NCBI GenBank assembly: GCA_030824515.1
Contig: JAVBXN010000060.1
Location: 1 to 64,000, forward strand
Origin: Pelobacter sp.
Lineage (GTDB): Bacteria; Desulfobacterota; Desulfuromonadia; Geobacterales; Pseudopelobacteraceae
Length of the DNA stretch: 64,000 nucleotides
Direction: 5' to 3'
In this document: positions 33,618 to 43,382 of the stretch, in pieces
Layout: each line of letters starts with the position of its first letter
Numbering within the stretch: the first letter of the stretch is position 1
Made by a program: the position numbers and the translations under genes
Notes under the pieces: model-generated
What the model saw: the letters and a program-made list of their open reading frames with translations, nothing else
The model's database searches: none
Told to the model about the DNA's origin: nothing

Positions 33618-33846
33618 GAGGAGCATCCTCAATCTCGTCAAATTCAGTATTCACCCGCATACTTTCCGTCCGCACCTTCAGGCTGGCTTCCATCAGTCTT
33701 GTTCTGCGGCGCTGGGAGGCGACCGATGCATTCATCTGTTCCAATGCCTTGCGCACATAGGCGGCCCGGGGGATGTGCAACTGCTCGGCAGAGGCGTTAA
33801 CCTCGTGTAGAAGGTCGTCCGGGAGTCTTAGCGATAGCGTGGTCAT
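33610..33846 (-). CDS. Ribbon-helix-helix antitoxin
   Basis: 78 residues from ATG 33846 (AAAGGAG upstream); the longer frame to 33906 crosses the promoter. The N-terminal ribbon-helix-helix motif (MTTLSLRLPDDLLHEVNASAEQ... split at residue 20) binds DNA, and the acidic C-terminus (TEFDEIEDAP) probably wraps and blocks the toxin. It is the first gene of the toxin-antitoxin operon and likely represses it. Confidence 0.88.
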   Translation of the reverse strand: MTTLSLRLPDDLLHEVNASAEQLHIPRAAYVRKALEQMNASVASQRRRTRLMEASLKVRTESMRVNTEFDEIEDAPHA

Positions 33847-33877
33847 GTTTGTGCTCCTTTTTGTCTCTCGCTGGTAA

Positions 33878-33908
33878 ATACTAAAATAAACACGTATTGA
33901 AGTCAATA
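33878..33908 (-). promoter_or_regulatory. Promoter and operator of the MazF-type toxin-antitoxin operon
   Basis: On the minus strand: TTGACT (33901-33906), 17-base spacer, TAGTAT (33878-33883). An inverted repeat TATTGA-AG-TCAATA (33895-33908) overlaps the -35 element, a natural place for autoregulation by the antitoxin. Confidence 0.65.
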
Positions 33909-33966
33909 ATAACCACTGTGCGCTGGAAGGGGGGCAGATTATCAGATCAGTATTGCCTGTTGCAGA

Positions 33967-35877
33967 CTATTTCCTTCGCAGTACCCGCTTGTCCCCCACC
34001 CGGATCGTGACCTTCTCGCTGTCGAAGTGTTCCAGCAGCGGAATCAGGAATTTGCGCGACAGGCCGGTCTGCTCGCGGTATTCGGGAGGAGTGACCTCTC
34101 CCTTTTCCCGCAGCAGCGCCACCAGCTTCTCCCGCAGCCCGTCCAGGGCGGAGGTGGAGTAAAACAGGTCGGCCGAGATGCGGGCTATCTGAGCGTTGCG
34201 GGTCAGCAGCGCCAGGTTGTCGCGCACGGTTTTCTCGTCACAGCGGAAACGCTCGATGATCTCCTTGACCGTGGGTGGCTCTATGCCTCCCCCGGCGATA
34301 AAGGCGGAGATTCTGTTTGCCAGGCCATCGGCAGCGGCGGCCGGGCGGGCGGTCTGTCCGGCCGGACGGATGATGTCGCGGTCGGGGATTACCAGGCCGT
34401 CCTTTTCCAGCGCGGTCATCAGCGGGGTGAAAAAACGTGCGTCACTCCGCCTGGGAAGGCGCGTCTTCAACTCTTCCTTGCCCATGCCCTCCTTGAGCGG
34501 ATTGGCTGCCAAAAATGAAGTCAGCTCCTGCACAAGACCCTGCTTGAGCGTGTCAACGGCGCACTTTGCCAGAAACAGCCGCGGTTCGCGGACCATCTGA
34601 ACGATCTCGCCGGCCGAGAGCAGCGCGGTCAGCGTCGTTTCGACCGCTTTGCGGGGGAATCCGCTGCGCATCAGCACGTCGTCGAAGGTGATGCCGGAGA
34701 GCAGGCTCTGGGAGATGATCAGCTGGACGGTGCGCTGCTGGTCGGAGGTGCCGAACGCCTCCAGCAGCTGCAGCGCCTCGTCGTTGCGCCTGCGCCGGCG
34801 GGGAGGGAAGGGGTCCAGCGTGACACCGCCGCCGACCGTGATCTGAGGCGAAAAGGCCCGCAGGATGTAGCTGTCGCCCGAGAGCAGCAGCGCCGGTTCC
34901 TTCAGGCGCAGCTGTACGTAGGCGCTCTCGCCCGGCTGCAGCGAGTCGCGATCCAGCAGGATTACCTGGGCCGGCACCTCGTAGGTGGCCGAATGCAGCC
35001 GTACCGTGGCGCGGTGTTTCAGTTCGCGGGGAGCCGAGGCCAGATAGTCCAGGCGCACATCCACGGTGCGGGTGGCGTGGAACACGCCGCGCGGCGTCAC
35101 CACATCGCCACGATGGACCTGGTCCAGGTCGATTCCCTGCAGGTTAACCGCCAGCCGTTGACCGGCCTGCCCCTTGTCCCCCTTGATGCCGTGGGCCTGG
35201 ATGCCGCGCACGCGCCCCTCGCGGCCGGAGGGGAGTAGCTCCAGCTCGTCTCCGATGCCGATCTCACCCGACAGCAGCGTGCCGGTCACCACCGTGCCGA
35301 AGCCGGGCACAGTGAATACGCGGTCCACCGGCAGGCGGAAAGGGCCTTCACGGCGTTTTTCGACCGCCTGCTGCGCCAGTAGCGACAACTGCCGCTTCAA
35401 CTCGTCCAGTCCTTCGCCGTTGCGGGAGGAAACCGCCACGATCGGCGCTTGCTCCAGGAAACTGCCGGCGACGAAATCGCGCACCTCTTCCGTGACCAGT
35501 TCCAGCCACTCCCGCTCCACGCTATCGCGCTTGGTCAGCGCCACCAATCCGCTTTTGACACCCAAAAGCCGCAGGATGTCCAGGTGCTCGCGGGTCTGTG
35601 GCATGATGCCTTCGTCGGCGGCGATCACCAGCATCACCAGGTCCATGCCCCCTACGCCGGCCACCATGGTGCGGACGAACTTCTCGTGTCCCGGCACATC
35701 GACGATCCCGAAACAGAGTCCGCCCGGCAGTTCCAGGTGGGCAAAGCCCAGCTCGATCGTGATGCCGCGCGCCTTCTCCTCCTTCAGGCGGTCGGTATCG
35801 ATGCCGGTCAGCGCCTTGACCAGCGAGGTCTTGCCGTGGTCGATATGTCCGGCGGTGCCGAGGATCAAGTGTTTCAT
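33967..35877 (-). CDS. selB: Selenocysteine-specific elongation factor SelB
   Basis: 636 residues from ATG 35877; the frame is open to 36228 but that region is the mog gene. SelB brings Sec-tRNA to in-frame UGA codons marked by a SECIS hairpin. The GTPase domain has [29 protein letters not shown] and TKRDS, followed by EF-Tu-like domains 2 and 3 and four winged helices at the C-terminus (residues about 390-636) that bind the SECIS. Its presence shows that this organism uses selenocysteine, although no selenoprotein, selA, selC or selD is seen here. It overlaps the mog stop by 4 bases. Confidence 0.96.
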   Translation of the reverse strand: MKHLILGTAGHIDHGKTSLVKALTGIDTDRLKEEKARGITIELGFAHLELPGGLCFGIVDVPGHEKFVRTMVAGVGGMDLVMLVIAADEGIMPQTREHLDILRLLGVKSGLVALTKRDSVEREWLELVTEEVRDFVAGSFLEQAPIVAVSSRNGEGLDELKRQLSLLAQQAVEKRREGPFRLPVDRVFTVPGFGTVVTGTLLSGEIGIGDELELLPSGREGRVRGIQAHGIKGDKGQAGQRLAVNLQGIDLDQVHRGDVVTPRGVFHATRTVDVRLDYLASAPRELKHRATVRLHSATYEVPAQVILLDRDSLQPGESAYVQLRLKEPALLLSGDSYILRAFSPQITVGGGVTLDPFPPRRRRRNDEALQLLEAFGTSDQQRTVQLIISQSLLSGITFDDVLMRSGFPRKAVETTLTALLSAGEIVQMVREPRLFLAKCAVDTLKQGLVQELTSFLAANPLKEGMGKEELKTRLPRRSDARFFTPLMTALEKDGLVIPDRDIIRPAGQTARPAAAADGLANRISAFIAGGGIEPPTVKEIIERFRCDEKTVRDNLALLTRNAQIARISADLFYSTSALDGLREKLVALLREKGEVTPPEYREQTGLSRKFLIPLLEHFDSEKVTIRVGDKRVLRRK

Positions 35878-36395
35878 GGCGATTTGACGTGCCGATCGTG
35901 ATGGAATTTGCCGCCGCAATCGTCCTGCCCGCCGCGTATTTTCTCCACCGCGTGACCGATCGTGGCCCAGATCGCCCCCAGGTTTTCCACTGCCCCCTTG
36001 GGGCTGCCGGGCAGGTTGATGATCAGGGATTGTCCGCGGATGCCGGCCACCGCCCGCGACAGCGCCGCCATCGGCGTGATCTCCAGGCTCTTCAGCCGCA
36101 TCAGCTCGCCCAGGCCGGGAATCAGGCGTTCCGTAACCTTGATGGTGGCCTCGGGTGTCACGTCGCGCGGCGAAACGCCGGTGCCGCCGGTGGTCAGGAT
36201 CAGGTCGGCCAGATCGGCGTCGGCCCACTCGGTCAGCACCGCCACGATCTGTTCGAACTCGTCAGGAATCACGCGGGCATGCACTGTGCGTACCCCGTGT
36301 TCCGCCAGCCAGGCCGCCAGGGCCGGACCGCTCTCATCGACCCGCTCGCCGCGGGAACCCTTGTCGCTCAGGGTCAGGATGGCTGCTCTCATCAT
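35874..36395 (-). CDS. mog: Molybdopterin adenylyltransferase family protein (Mog/MoaB)
   Basis: 173 residues from ATG 36395 (GGGAGGAAGC upstream). MogA/MoaB proteins adenylate molybdopterin before molybdenum insertion. The family signature is [19 protein letters not shown] at the N-terminus, [17 protein letters not shown], and the substrate-binding [13 protein letters not shown]. MogA and MoaB are hard to tell apart by eye. Both of its ends overlap neighbours by 4 bases (moaC upstream, selB downstream), so the three genes are tightly coupled. Confidence 0.92.
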   Translation of the reverse strand: MMRAAILTLSDKGSRGERVDESGPALAAWLAEHGVRTVHARVIPDEFEQIVAVLTEWADADLADLILTTGGTGVSPRDVTPEATIKVTERLIPGLGELMRLKSLEITPMAALSRAVAGIRGQSLIINLPGSPKGAVENLGAIWATIGHAVEKIRGGQDDCGGKFHHDRHVKSP

Positions 36396-36871
36396 GCTTC
36401 CTCCCGCTGGTAGACGCCGCTCTTGCCGCCTTCCTTGAAAAGCAGGCTGATTTCGCCGATTGTGATCGATTTGTCGCTCCCCTTGCACATGTCATAGACC
36501 GTCAGCGCCGCCAGGGCCGCGCCGGTCATGGCTTCCATCTCGACGCCGGTGCGTTCGAAGGCCCTGACCTTGCACTTTACCGTCAGCTGCCCGGGAGCGG
36601 AGCCCTGCTCGAAATCGACGGTAACATTGTGGATCGCCAGCGGATGTGAAAGCGGGATCAGGTCACAGGTCTTCTTGGCGGCCATGATGCCGGCCAGACG
36701 GGCGACGCCCAGCACGTCCCCCTTGGCCACGCCGCCGCTGTTGATGGCGGCCAGCAGTTCCGGAGACATCCTTACCACTGCCTCGGCCACGGCGGTCCGC
36801 ATGGTCGGCTGCTTGGCGGAAACGTCCACCATGATCGCATGGCCGCTCTCGTCGAAATGATTGAAGTTCAT
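36392..36871 (-). CDS. moaC: Cyclic pyranopterin monophosphate synthase MoaC
   Basis: 159 residues, the normal MoaC length, with GAGG upstream. MoaC converts the MoaA product to cyclic pyranopterin monophosphate, an early step in molybdopterin synthesis. Motifs include MVDVSAKQPTMRTA, ARLAGIMAAKKTCDLIPLSHPL, GVEMEAMTGAALAALTVYDMCK and SGVYQREE. It is the first gene of moaC-mog-selB. Confidence 0.96.
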   Translation of the reverse strand: MNFNHFDESGHAIMVDVSAKQPTMRTAVAEAVVRMSPELLAAINSGGVAKGDVLGVARLAGIMAAKKTCDLIPLSHPLAIHNVTVDFEQGSAPGQLTVKCKVRAFERTGVEMEAMTGAALAALTVYDMCKGSDKSITIGEISLLFKEGGKSGVYQREEA

Positions 36872-36893
36872 GATGTTACCTCACATTAGTAAG

Positions 36894-37661
36894 TTATTTT
36901 TTTACCGCCATAAACCGCAAATCATATTTTTGTCCGGCTATTTTCAATTCTTCCGCCAACGGTAAGGGCAAGTTCGATTTGAGGTTTTCTATTTCCAGGG
37001 AGAATCCTTTCCTTGCCGTATGATATTCCATCCTGTTTAAGGACAAGGAATCCGGAGAATTGATAACCATTGAATTCGTCTTTTCATAGAGTGCATACAG
37101 TTTTTGAAGAATACTTGCTGCCTGGCTGTACTCTGCCGATGGTTTATCCAATTTCTTCATGATTTTGTCGATTTCGGTTTTTACTGACTCCAAATCGGCC
37201 AGTGCCTGGGGATTGATTGTGCCGGATCTGGGAACAGTGGAAGGTTCAACTCCCCTCCAGGCATTGAAAGTCCCGTTACAAATCATTTCGCCCAAATTCA
37301 TACCGGATTTGATTGTGTAAAGCGCCCGTACGTAATTTTGTGCGTACTGTCTCCGTAAATGACTTCGATGCTGCATTATTCCAGCACCCACTGATACCAG
37401 GAGCAGAAACGTAATGCCAAGTACAATCACCCTGGCTCGCAACGACGCATTGCTGAAACTGCCGAGGGCAGCCTGGAGGCGGGAGAGGAGTCCATGGCAG
37501 ATGCCCTTTTTAGGGTTATCGGGCGAGAACGTTCCACTGGACCGCAGTTTGTTTAGCGAGGGCGCATTGGATCCAATCAAGACGAAGCAGGCAAAGTCAC
37601 AGTCGCAGAATGAACATCGCTCAGAAAATGGCTGACCTCTCCTGCATTCTGGACAATACAT
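36894..37661 (-). CDS. Zinc-ribbon, single-pass membrane protein of unknown function
   Basis: 255 residues from ATG 37661, chosen because it begins exactly at a double-CxxC zinc ribbon (CPEC...CSFCDCDFAC); the frame stays open upstream to 37862 with no clear RBS for any start. Residues about 75-98 form one membrane helix (VIVLGITFLLLVSVGAGIM). The remaining 155 residues, probably periplasmic, contain a helical region with DKIMKKLDKPSAEYSQAAS and end in RFMAVKK. No family recognised. It follows the HD-GYP gene on the same strand and may be part of that transcription unit. Confidence 0.7.
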   Translation of the reverse strand: MYCPECRRGQPFSERCSFCDCDFACFVLIGSNAPSLNKLRSSGTFSPDNPKKGICHGLLSRLQAALGSFSNASLRARVIVLGITFLLLVSVGAGIMQHRSHLRRQYAQNYVRALYTIKSGMNLGEMICNGTFNAWRGVEPSTVPRSGTINPQALADLESVKTEIDKIMKKLDKPSAEYSQAASILQKLYALYEKTNSMVINSPDSLSLNRMEYHTARKGFSLEIENLKSNLPLPLAEELKIAGQKYDLRFMAVKK

Positions 37662-37788
37662 GCCGGCCGAGCGCAAATGCTCGGGAACCTTGTGTATTCC
37701 CATCGCATACGGCCAGAAAAAAAATCTCCACCACAATGGGGGTGACGCTTTTTTGGGAACACCGATTAGTCCCCTCTTGCAGATTGAA

Positions 37789-39966
37789 TTAGGTTTCGGA
37801 GACGGCACGTTCGTGTCCCCCCTGCCTTGAATCTGCAGCTGAATACATCCGCGGTTCGGCATTTTCAGGTGATTCGAGATATACGGCCCGGTCTATCTTC
37901 AGAAAGGCCTTGACTACCTTGGGATCAAAACTGCTCCCCGCTTTTTCTTCCAGATAGGAAAATACTTTGCCAATCTCCCACCCCTGCCGATAGGGGCGGT
38001 CGGAATTCAGGGCGTCAAAGACATCGGCAACCGCGAGAATACGAGCCCCCAGAACAATCTCATCACAGGCCAGTCCAAGGGGATACCCCTGGCCGTCGTA
38101 CTGCTCGTGGTGTTGGGCCACGATGGGGATAGCCCCATGGTATGCCCTGATAGGTCTCAATATCTCGGCCCCTTTTTCGGGGTGCTTCTTGATAAGTGCA
38201 TATTCCTCTTCCGTGAGTCTGCCCGGTTTGTCGAGGATATACTCCGGAACTCCGATCTTGCCAATGTCGTGGAGCAGCCCGGCTAATTGGATTAATTCAA
38301 GATCACTAGCGGAAAGCCCCACCTCCTTTCCTATTGCCAATGCCAACCTTGTCACGCGTTTGGAATGTCCGGCTGTCCATGGCGATTTTGCATCTACCGT
38401 GTTTGCAAGAACCTCTATAGTCCCCCTGTTCAGGCGGTTCAGTTCCTCTATGAGGCGAATGTTGTCCAGCGCTATCGCAATTTCATCTGCAATCTGCCGC
38501 GAACGGACCAGTTCCTCCCGAATCCGCTCCGGCACACTGCGGTATCCGATAGTAAGGATGCCTAAAAAACGCTCCTTGATAATAATCGGCAGCAGGAAAA
38601 ACTCTCTTGCACCTTCACTCATCATCGGTGAAAGCAGGGGAGTAAATCCCTGTTCAGCACTTACATGCAGACTCTTGCCGGCCGATTGCAGGGACTCAAA
38701 ATCGATTTCGTTCAGCAACGCCCCGAATCGTACGGTCTCGCTGTGGGTACTTCCGGAGTCCTTGTTACAAGCGGTCAGGAACCGGAAATTGGCGTTTTCA
38801 TCTGTAAAGGAAATACCGAGCCATTCACAGGAAACAGAATTGCGGAAGCGTGACATGACTGTATCGATTATGGTGTCGCGATCGTGGGCTGCCAGTATTC
38901 TCTGGACGAGCATTCCCATCTCACTCAGGCTGTTGAATTGATTCCCCAGCTGCGCCGTCATGTCGTTGAAAGAGACCGCAAGTTCCTCGAACTCGTCGCC
39001 GCTGTCTATCTCAACCCTTGAATGAAAATCTCCGCTGCTGAGGCGCCGGGCACCGTCTTTGAGGATGGAAAGGGGTACCAGGCTACGGCGTATCAGGAGA
39101 CTGCTGAAGAAGATAACCACAAAGAGGGTCAGAAACACAACGAGCAGGAATGTGGTGATAAAGGAGCGTGCCGGACCCAGTGCGTTCCGCTTGGACTGGT
39201 AGGCGGCCACGGTCCATGAGTCAGCCAGAAAAGCAGGTTTCATGAAGAGTGGCCAGGAATTGACCAGATATTTTTCATCCTCCGGTTGCCATCCTGATTG
39301 ACCTGTTGATGCTAGCTTCTGGTTTGTGTTGACAAGGGAAGCAAGGGGAGGTGTCTTTGGGCTGGTGGAATACAGCTGTTTCCCGGACGGGCCAAGGATG
39401 CAGATATCAACACCCGGCGGCAGGGTGTACCCAACCAGGGTCCAGAGGTATTCGGGATTAACCTCTCCTACCAGCAGTCCATTTTGTGGCAGGCTTCGGT
39501 TCATTGATGTCGCCATAAATATTGGGCTGCCTGCTCCCAGATCAGCATCGGCGTAGATCAGCGCATTTCCCGCGTCGAGGTGGGCTCGCGCGGCAGGGGA
39601 TATAATGCGTGGCATGCCCGGGATGGTCTTGATATTGTCTGCAGATTTTACAAGGGTAACGGCCCGGAAACTTTTGACTCCCGCTGGCCGAACCATCTGC
39701 CGTGGAATTTCCCTGGATTTCTCCACCGGGGAGATCGACATGAATTCAAGTTCGGCCTGGAGCAGGTTAAACCCCCCGAAGATAGCCATCCCCGCGCTCT
39801 TGGCGGCCCGGCGCAGGCGCTCCTGGCTGTCCATTTCTAGCCTGGCCGACACCCTGTGCAATGATACCAGGGCCAGTATGCAGACCGGTAACAGGGCGCA
39901 GATGACGAAGAGTACGAAGATTCTCCGTGCAACCTTGCTATGTATGAATGAAAAGACTCTTTTCAT
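37789..39966 (-). CDS. HD-GYP phosphodiesterase with periplasmic sensor, HAMP and GAF domains
   Basis: 725 residues. A membrane helix (about 15-35), a periplasmic Cache-like sensor (40-270), a second helix (275-300), a HAMP domain (300-350), a GAF-like domain (360-500) and a C-terminal HD-GYP domain. The HD-GYP motifs are intact: LLHDIGKIG (metal ligands), KKHPEKGAEI, and HHEQYDGQGYP (the GYP signature). It should hydrolyse c-di-GMP in response to a periplasmic signal. It starts 12 bases after the pseudopilin gene, so both are probably co-transcribed. Confidence 0.94.
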   Translation of the reverse strand: MKRVFSFIHSKVARRIFVLFVICALLPVCILALVSLHRVSARLEMDSQERLRRAAKSAGMAIFGGFNLLQAELEFMSISPVEKSREIPRQMVRPAGVKSFRAVTLVKSADNIKTIPGMPRIISPAARAHLDAGNALIYADADLGAGSPIFMATSMNRSLPQNGLLVGEVNPEYLWTLVGYTLPPGVDICILGPSGKQLYSTSPKTPPLASLVNTNQKLASTGQSGWQPEDEKYLVNSWPLFMKPAFLADSWTVAAYQSKRNALGPARSFITTFLLVVFLTLFVVIFFSSLLIRRSLVPLSILKDGARRLSSGDFHSRVEIDSGDEFEELAVSFNDMTAQLGNQFNSLSEMGMLVQRILAAHDRDTIIDTVMSRFRNSVSCEWLGISFTDENANFRFLTACNKDSGSTHSETVRFGALLNEIDFESLQSAGKSLHVSAEQGFTPLLSPMMSEGAREFFLLPIIIKERFLGILTIGYRSVPERIREELVRSRQIADEIAIALDNIRLIEELNRLNRGTIEVLANTVDAKSPWTAGHSKRVTRLALAIGKEVGLSASDLELIQLAGLLHDIGKIGVPEYILDKPGRLTEEEYALIKKHPEKGAEILRPIRAYHGAIPIVAQHHEQYDGQGYPLGLACDEIVLGARILAVADVFDALNSDRPYRQGWEIGKVFSYLEEKAGSSFDPKVVKAFLKIDRAVYLESPENAEPRMYSAADSRQGGHERAVSET

Positions 39967-39978
39967 ATCTCTTCCGGA

Positions 39979-40488
39979 TCAAAAATTCTCGGCAAGGCCG
40001 ACAAAAGAACCATCCCTGGCTCGCACAATATCGTCCAGGCTCTCCTTCAGATTGAGAGGAAGTTTGCTTTCACCGTCTTTACCCATGCTGTACAGGTCAT
40101 AATCCGTATTCAGTGGGTTAATGGCGCCGTCTCTGCGCAACTTTCCCTTTCCCTTGATACCGCCATCCGCTATGTTCAGATACTGGTAGGGGTGTCCCCA
40201 GGGATCCATGAGATTGCCTTGCCCGATGTCGCCCAACGTATCAGGCAGATGGCCTGCATCTGACAGGTATATGGTAATCTCCTTTTCCATCATCCGGATT
40301 TCAGCGATAGTCCGGGCTATCTGGGCCTTTGTAATATACACGCCATAGGCAGGAATGGTTATTGCGGATAAAATTGCAATTATAGCGATGACCGAGATCA
40401 GCTCGACGAGTGTGAAACCGGCCCCGGCTCTCTTGAAACGTATGAACTCCAGTAGTTTGTCTTGACGAAAATAGTTCTTGGTTGACAT
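39979..40488 (-). CDS. Type IV/II pseudopilin
   Basis: 169 residues from ATG 40488. The prepilin site AGAG-FTLVELISVIAIIAILSAI (cleavage after Gly, Glu at +5) follows an unusually long 33-residue leader rich in charged residues. The C-terminal part has MDPWGHPYQYLN and DYDLYSMGKDGESK, the calcium-loop style of GspG-like pseudopilins. It lies between pilT and the HD-GYP gene on the same strand. It could be assembled by the type II secretion or type IV pilus machinery. Confidence 0.88.
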   Translation of the reverse strand: MSTKNYFRQDKLLEFIRFKRAGAGFTLVELISVIAIIAILSAITIPAYGVYITKAQIARTIAEIRMMEKEITIYLSDAGHLPDTLGDIGQGNLMDPWGHPYQYLNIADGGIKGKGKLRRDGAINPLNTDYDLYSMGKDGESKLPLNLKESLDDIVRARDGSFVGLAENF

Positions 40489-40610
40489 TGCTCTACCATA
40501 TCCACACGGTGCTATTATGCTGATGTTTTGCCAGACCCGACGGCATGGGAATCGATTCGTAACGGCACTTGGAACGGCGCCTTCCAAAACCTTTCAAATC
40601 AATTTTAGTC

Positions 40611-41672
40611 TCAGGCCGGTGTCAGATACTGCTCAAACTGCTTCTTGTCGATCGCGCAGCGGTAGGCCTCTTCCGGGTTGACCTTCTTGGTTTTCAACAG
40701 ATCGAGAAGGTGCTGGTCCATCAGCTGCATGCCATCCTTCTTGGCGGTCTGCATGATGGAGGGGATCTGGAAGGTTTTTCCTTCTCGGATCAGGTTACCG
40801 ATGGCCGGGGTGCCGAGCATGATCTCCAGCGCCGCCACGCGCCCCTTGCCGTCGGCGGTCTTGAGCAGCTGCTGGCAGACGACCCCCTTCAGCGATTCTG
40901 ACAGCATGGCCCGTACCTGCTCCTGCTGGTCGGTGGGGAAAACGTCGATGATACGGTCAACGGTTTTGGCGGCGGTGCTGGTATGCAGTGTCCCGAAGAC
41001 CAGGTGGCCGGTTTCGGCGGCGCTCATCGCCAGCTGGATCGTGATCAGGTCGCGCATCTCCCCGACCAGGATCACGTCCGGATCCTCGCGCAAGGCGGCT
41101 TTCAGCGCCGAAGCGAAGCTCTCGGTGTGCTCGCCTATCTGGCGCTGGTTCATCAGTGACATCTTGTTCTGGTGGATGAACTCCAGCGGGTCCTCGAAGG
41201 TCAGAATATGTTCCTGGCGGGTCGAGTTGATCAGGTCGATCATGCCGGCCAGCGTGGTAGACTTGCCGGAACCGGTCGGCCCGGTCACCAGCACCAGCCC
41301 CTTCTTGAAATTGGTCATGCGCCGTACGCCCTCCGGCAGCCCCAGGTCGTCGGCCGAGAGGATCTTGCTGGGAATGATGCGGAATACCGCGGCGATGCCG
41401 CGGTACTGCATCATGATGTTGCCGCGGAAACGGGCCACATCCGCCACTTCGTAGGCAAAATCCAGGTCCTTGGTCTCCTCGAATTGCGCCTTCTGTTTCT
41501 CGTTCAGGATCTCGAACAGGATTGCCTTGATTTCATCGTGCGTGAGCGTCTTGAAATTGAGCCGGACCATCTCGCCGCGCAGGCGGAAAATGGGCGGGTT
41601 GCCGCTGGAAAGGTGCAGGTCGGATGCCCCCTGTTCCTTCATCATGTTGAATAATGCGTCTATGCGTGCCAT
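40611..41672 (-). CDS. pilT: Twitching motility retraction ATPase PilT
   Basis: 353 residues. A PilT-type ATPase that powers pilus retraction. The N-terminal PAS-like domain (ASDLHLSSGNPP, FRLRGEM) is followed by the RecA-like core: Walker A GPTGSGKSTT, Asp box LTFEDPLEF, Walker B DPDVILVGEMRD, His box GHLVFGTLHT, and the PilT-specific AIGNLIREGK (usually AIRNLIRE). All catalytic residues are intact. It starts 20 bases after the degenerate PilB-like gene. Confidence 0.95.
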   Translation of the reverse strand: MARIDALFNMMKEQGASDLHLSSGNPPIFRLRGEMVRLNFKTLTHDEIKAILFEILNEKQKAQFEETKDLDFAYEVADVARFRGNIMMQYRGIAAVFRIIPSKILSADDLGLPEGVRRMTNFKKGLVLVTGPTGSGKSTTLAGMIDLINSTRQEHILTFEDPLEFIHQNKMSLMNQRQIGEHTESFASALKAALREDPDVILVGEMRDLITIQLAMSAAETGHLVFGTLHTSTAAKTVDRIIDVFPTDQQEQVRAMLSESLKGVVCQQLLKTADGKGRVAALEIMLGTPAIGNLIREGKTFQIPSIMQTAKKDGMQLMDQHLLDLLKTKKVNPEEAYRCAIDKKQFEQYLTPA

Positions 41673-41692
41673 GAGATCACTCCCGTTTGTTT

Positions 41693-43345
41693 TTATAGAA
41701 CTACTGCGGCAATGTACTCTTCTGGAGATACTTCACCCGCGTTCAGGATCTGCAGTCCCTCTTCTCCGATCCCGCGATAGCCGGTTACTCCCAGGTACTC
41801 CTCCAGCGCGCCCACATCGGTGCTCTGTTCGAACACCCGCAGGAAATCGTCGTCGAATCTCAGCACGTCCAGCAGGAACCTACGTTTGCTGAAGCCGCTA
41901 TGGCCGCAGGAATCGCAGCCGGTCGTGCGGTAGAAAGACAGCGGTGGCTGCGGGAGGTTCATTACCACCAGCTCTTCGGGCGGCGGGGTGTAGACGGTGC
42001 GGCACTCGGGGCAGAGGATCTGGATTCCCTTGAACGACACCAGTCCGTTGACGAAGACCGGCAGGAAATAGTTCTTCTGCTGGTACAGCAGCAGCTGGCG
42101 CAGTACGTTGCGGGTGCCCCTGATCTCCAGGCCGGCCAACACCAGCTTGCCCCGCATCGCGGCCCGGCAGGCGGCCGCGAAAGGCAGCGCCTCGGTGGCA
42201 TTCTCGATCACCAGGATGTCGGGGGCGTGGTCGAGGGCGGACATGATAACGCCGGCGCGCTCGGTTTCCACCTGGGGCAGCTGGATGCGCGGAAAGCGCT
42301 TGTTCATCCGGCCCGGACCTTCTCCCAGGATGATCACATTCCGGCCATTGGTATCCATTTCTTCCAGCATCAGGTCAATGAAGCGGTCGCGTTCCTGGGT
42401 GTTACGCGAGGCGAAGAAGGTGACCCCCTGCCTTGCCTGCGCCAGTCGCGCAAAACTGCTCTCCTGGTGTGCGGGCAGGTGCAGCTCGGCCAGCCTGGCC
42501 GGGACGCTGGCGGCCACATGCGGCCTGATGGTGACATAGTCGCCGCCGTAGCCGGCCATAACCGCAATCTGGAAGGTGATCGGGTGCGAGCGGTAGCTGA
42601 ATGTCAAAAGGCCGCTGTCGCAGGAGGCGCCGCCCTGGCCGATGCCGGCGCTCTTGCGGATCTTCATGCTGATATCCGGGTAATAGTTGTTGGCCAGGGT
42701 TCCGATCGGCCGGGAGACGCCGCTGCGCCTGCCGCTTACGGCCACGGAATCCCCCAGCGGCTGCAGCGACAGCGATGAGAGGCGGTTCTGGAGGATGAAG
42801 ATCAACAGGTAGTCCAGCAGTTTGCCGCCGCCAAGATCTGCGTTGATCGCGTCCAGCGCCTTTTCCGCAAAGGCGCCGGACGCGAATCCGAGGCTGTCCC
42901 GACCGGAGCTGCCGTAAAAGATCTCGATCATCTCGCGTATTTCGCGAATCAGCGCCACCGAGATGTTGACCGTGCAGCCGCCATGCTGCTCGACCGCCTC
43001 GATTGCCGGCTTGTTGAGCGGGTCGGCAATGGCGATGTTCAGCTCGCCACCGGCCTTGATCAGCGGGATCAGGTTGAATTTCCTGGCCATGGCGGCCGGG
43101 ATCAGCTTGACCGCATCCGGATCGATCATGTCGCTTTTCAGGCGGATGTAGGGCAGGTCGAGCTGGTTCGAGAGTGCCCAGTCGATGTCTTCCTGCGTGA
43201 CTATCCCCAGGTTGACCAGCGCTTCGCCGAAGCGCGTACCGCTCCGTTTCTGCTCATCCAGCGCCAGCGAGATGTCGGCTTCACTGATGATCTGCGAAGC
43301 GGAAAGGATATCGCCCAGGGAACCCTTCTTGATTTGATCTGCCAT
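41693..43345 (-). CDS. PilB/GspE-like pseudo-ATPase with MshEN-type N-terminal domains
   Basis: 550 residues, about the length of PilB/GspE. Residues 9-60 match the tandem helical repeat of MshEN domains (LGDILSASQIISEADISLAL then RFGEALVNLGIVTQEDIDWAL, each ending in xxQ), which bind c-di-GMP in related ATPases. The C-terminal half aligns with the GspE core and its zinc tetracysteine motif (C445, C448, C477, C480). However, the Walker A position reads FASRNTQE (311-318) instead of GPTGSGKS, and Walker B reads DILVIENATE (about 376-385) instead of the Glu-containing VGEIRD. It should not hydrolyse ATP and may be a regulatory or structural subunit. Confidence 0.88.
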   Translation of the reverse strand: MADQIKKGSLGDILSASQIISEADISLALDEQKRSGTRFGEALVNLGIVTQEDIDWALSNQLDLPYIRLKSDMIDPDAVKLIPAAMARKFNLIPLIKAGGELNIAIADPLNKPAIEAVEQHGGCTVNISVALIREIREMIEIFYGSSGRDSLGFASGAFAEKALDAINADLGGGKLLDYLLIFILQNRLSSLSLQPLGDSVAVSGRRSGVSRPIGTLANNYYPDISMKIRKSAGIGQGGASCDSGLLTFSYRSHPITFQIAVMAGYGGDYVTIRPHVAASVPARLAELHLPAHQESSFARLAQARQGVTFFASRNTQERDRFIDLMLEEMDTNGRNVIILGEGPGRMNKRFPRIQLPQVETERAGVIMSALDHAPDILVIENATEALPFAAACRAAMRGKLVLAGLEIRGTRNVLRQLLLYQQKNYFLPVFVNGLVSFKGIQILCPECRTVYTPPPEELVVMNLPQPPLSFYRTTGCDSCGHSGFSKRRFLLDVLRFDDDFLRVFEQSTDVGALEEYLGVTGYRGIGEEGLQILNAGEVSPEEYIAAVVL

Positions 43346-43382
43346 GCCGGACCTCCATTGTTACGGCAATCTGTTGTTAAAA

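Noticed and set aside
41900..42778. 292-residue plus-strand frame opposite the PilB-like gene
   Set aside because: Antisense shadow without motif or RBS.
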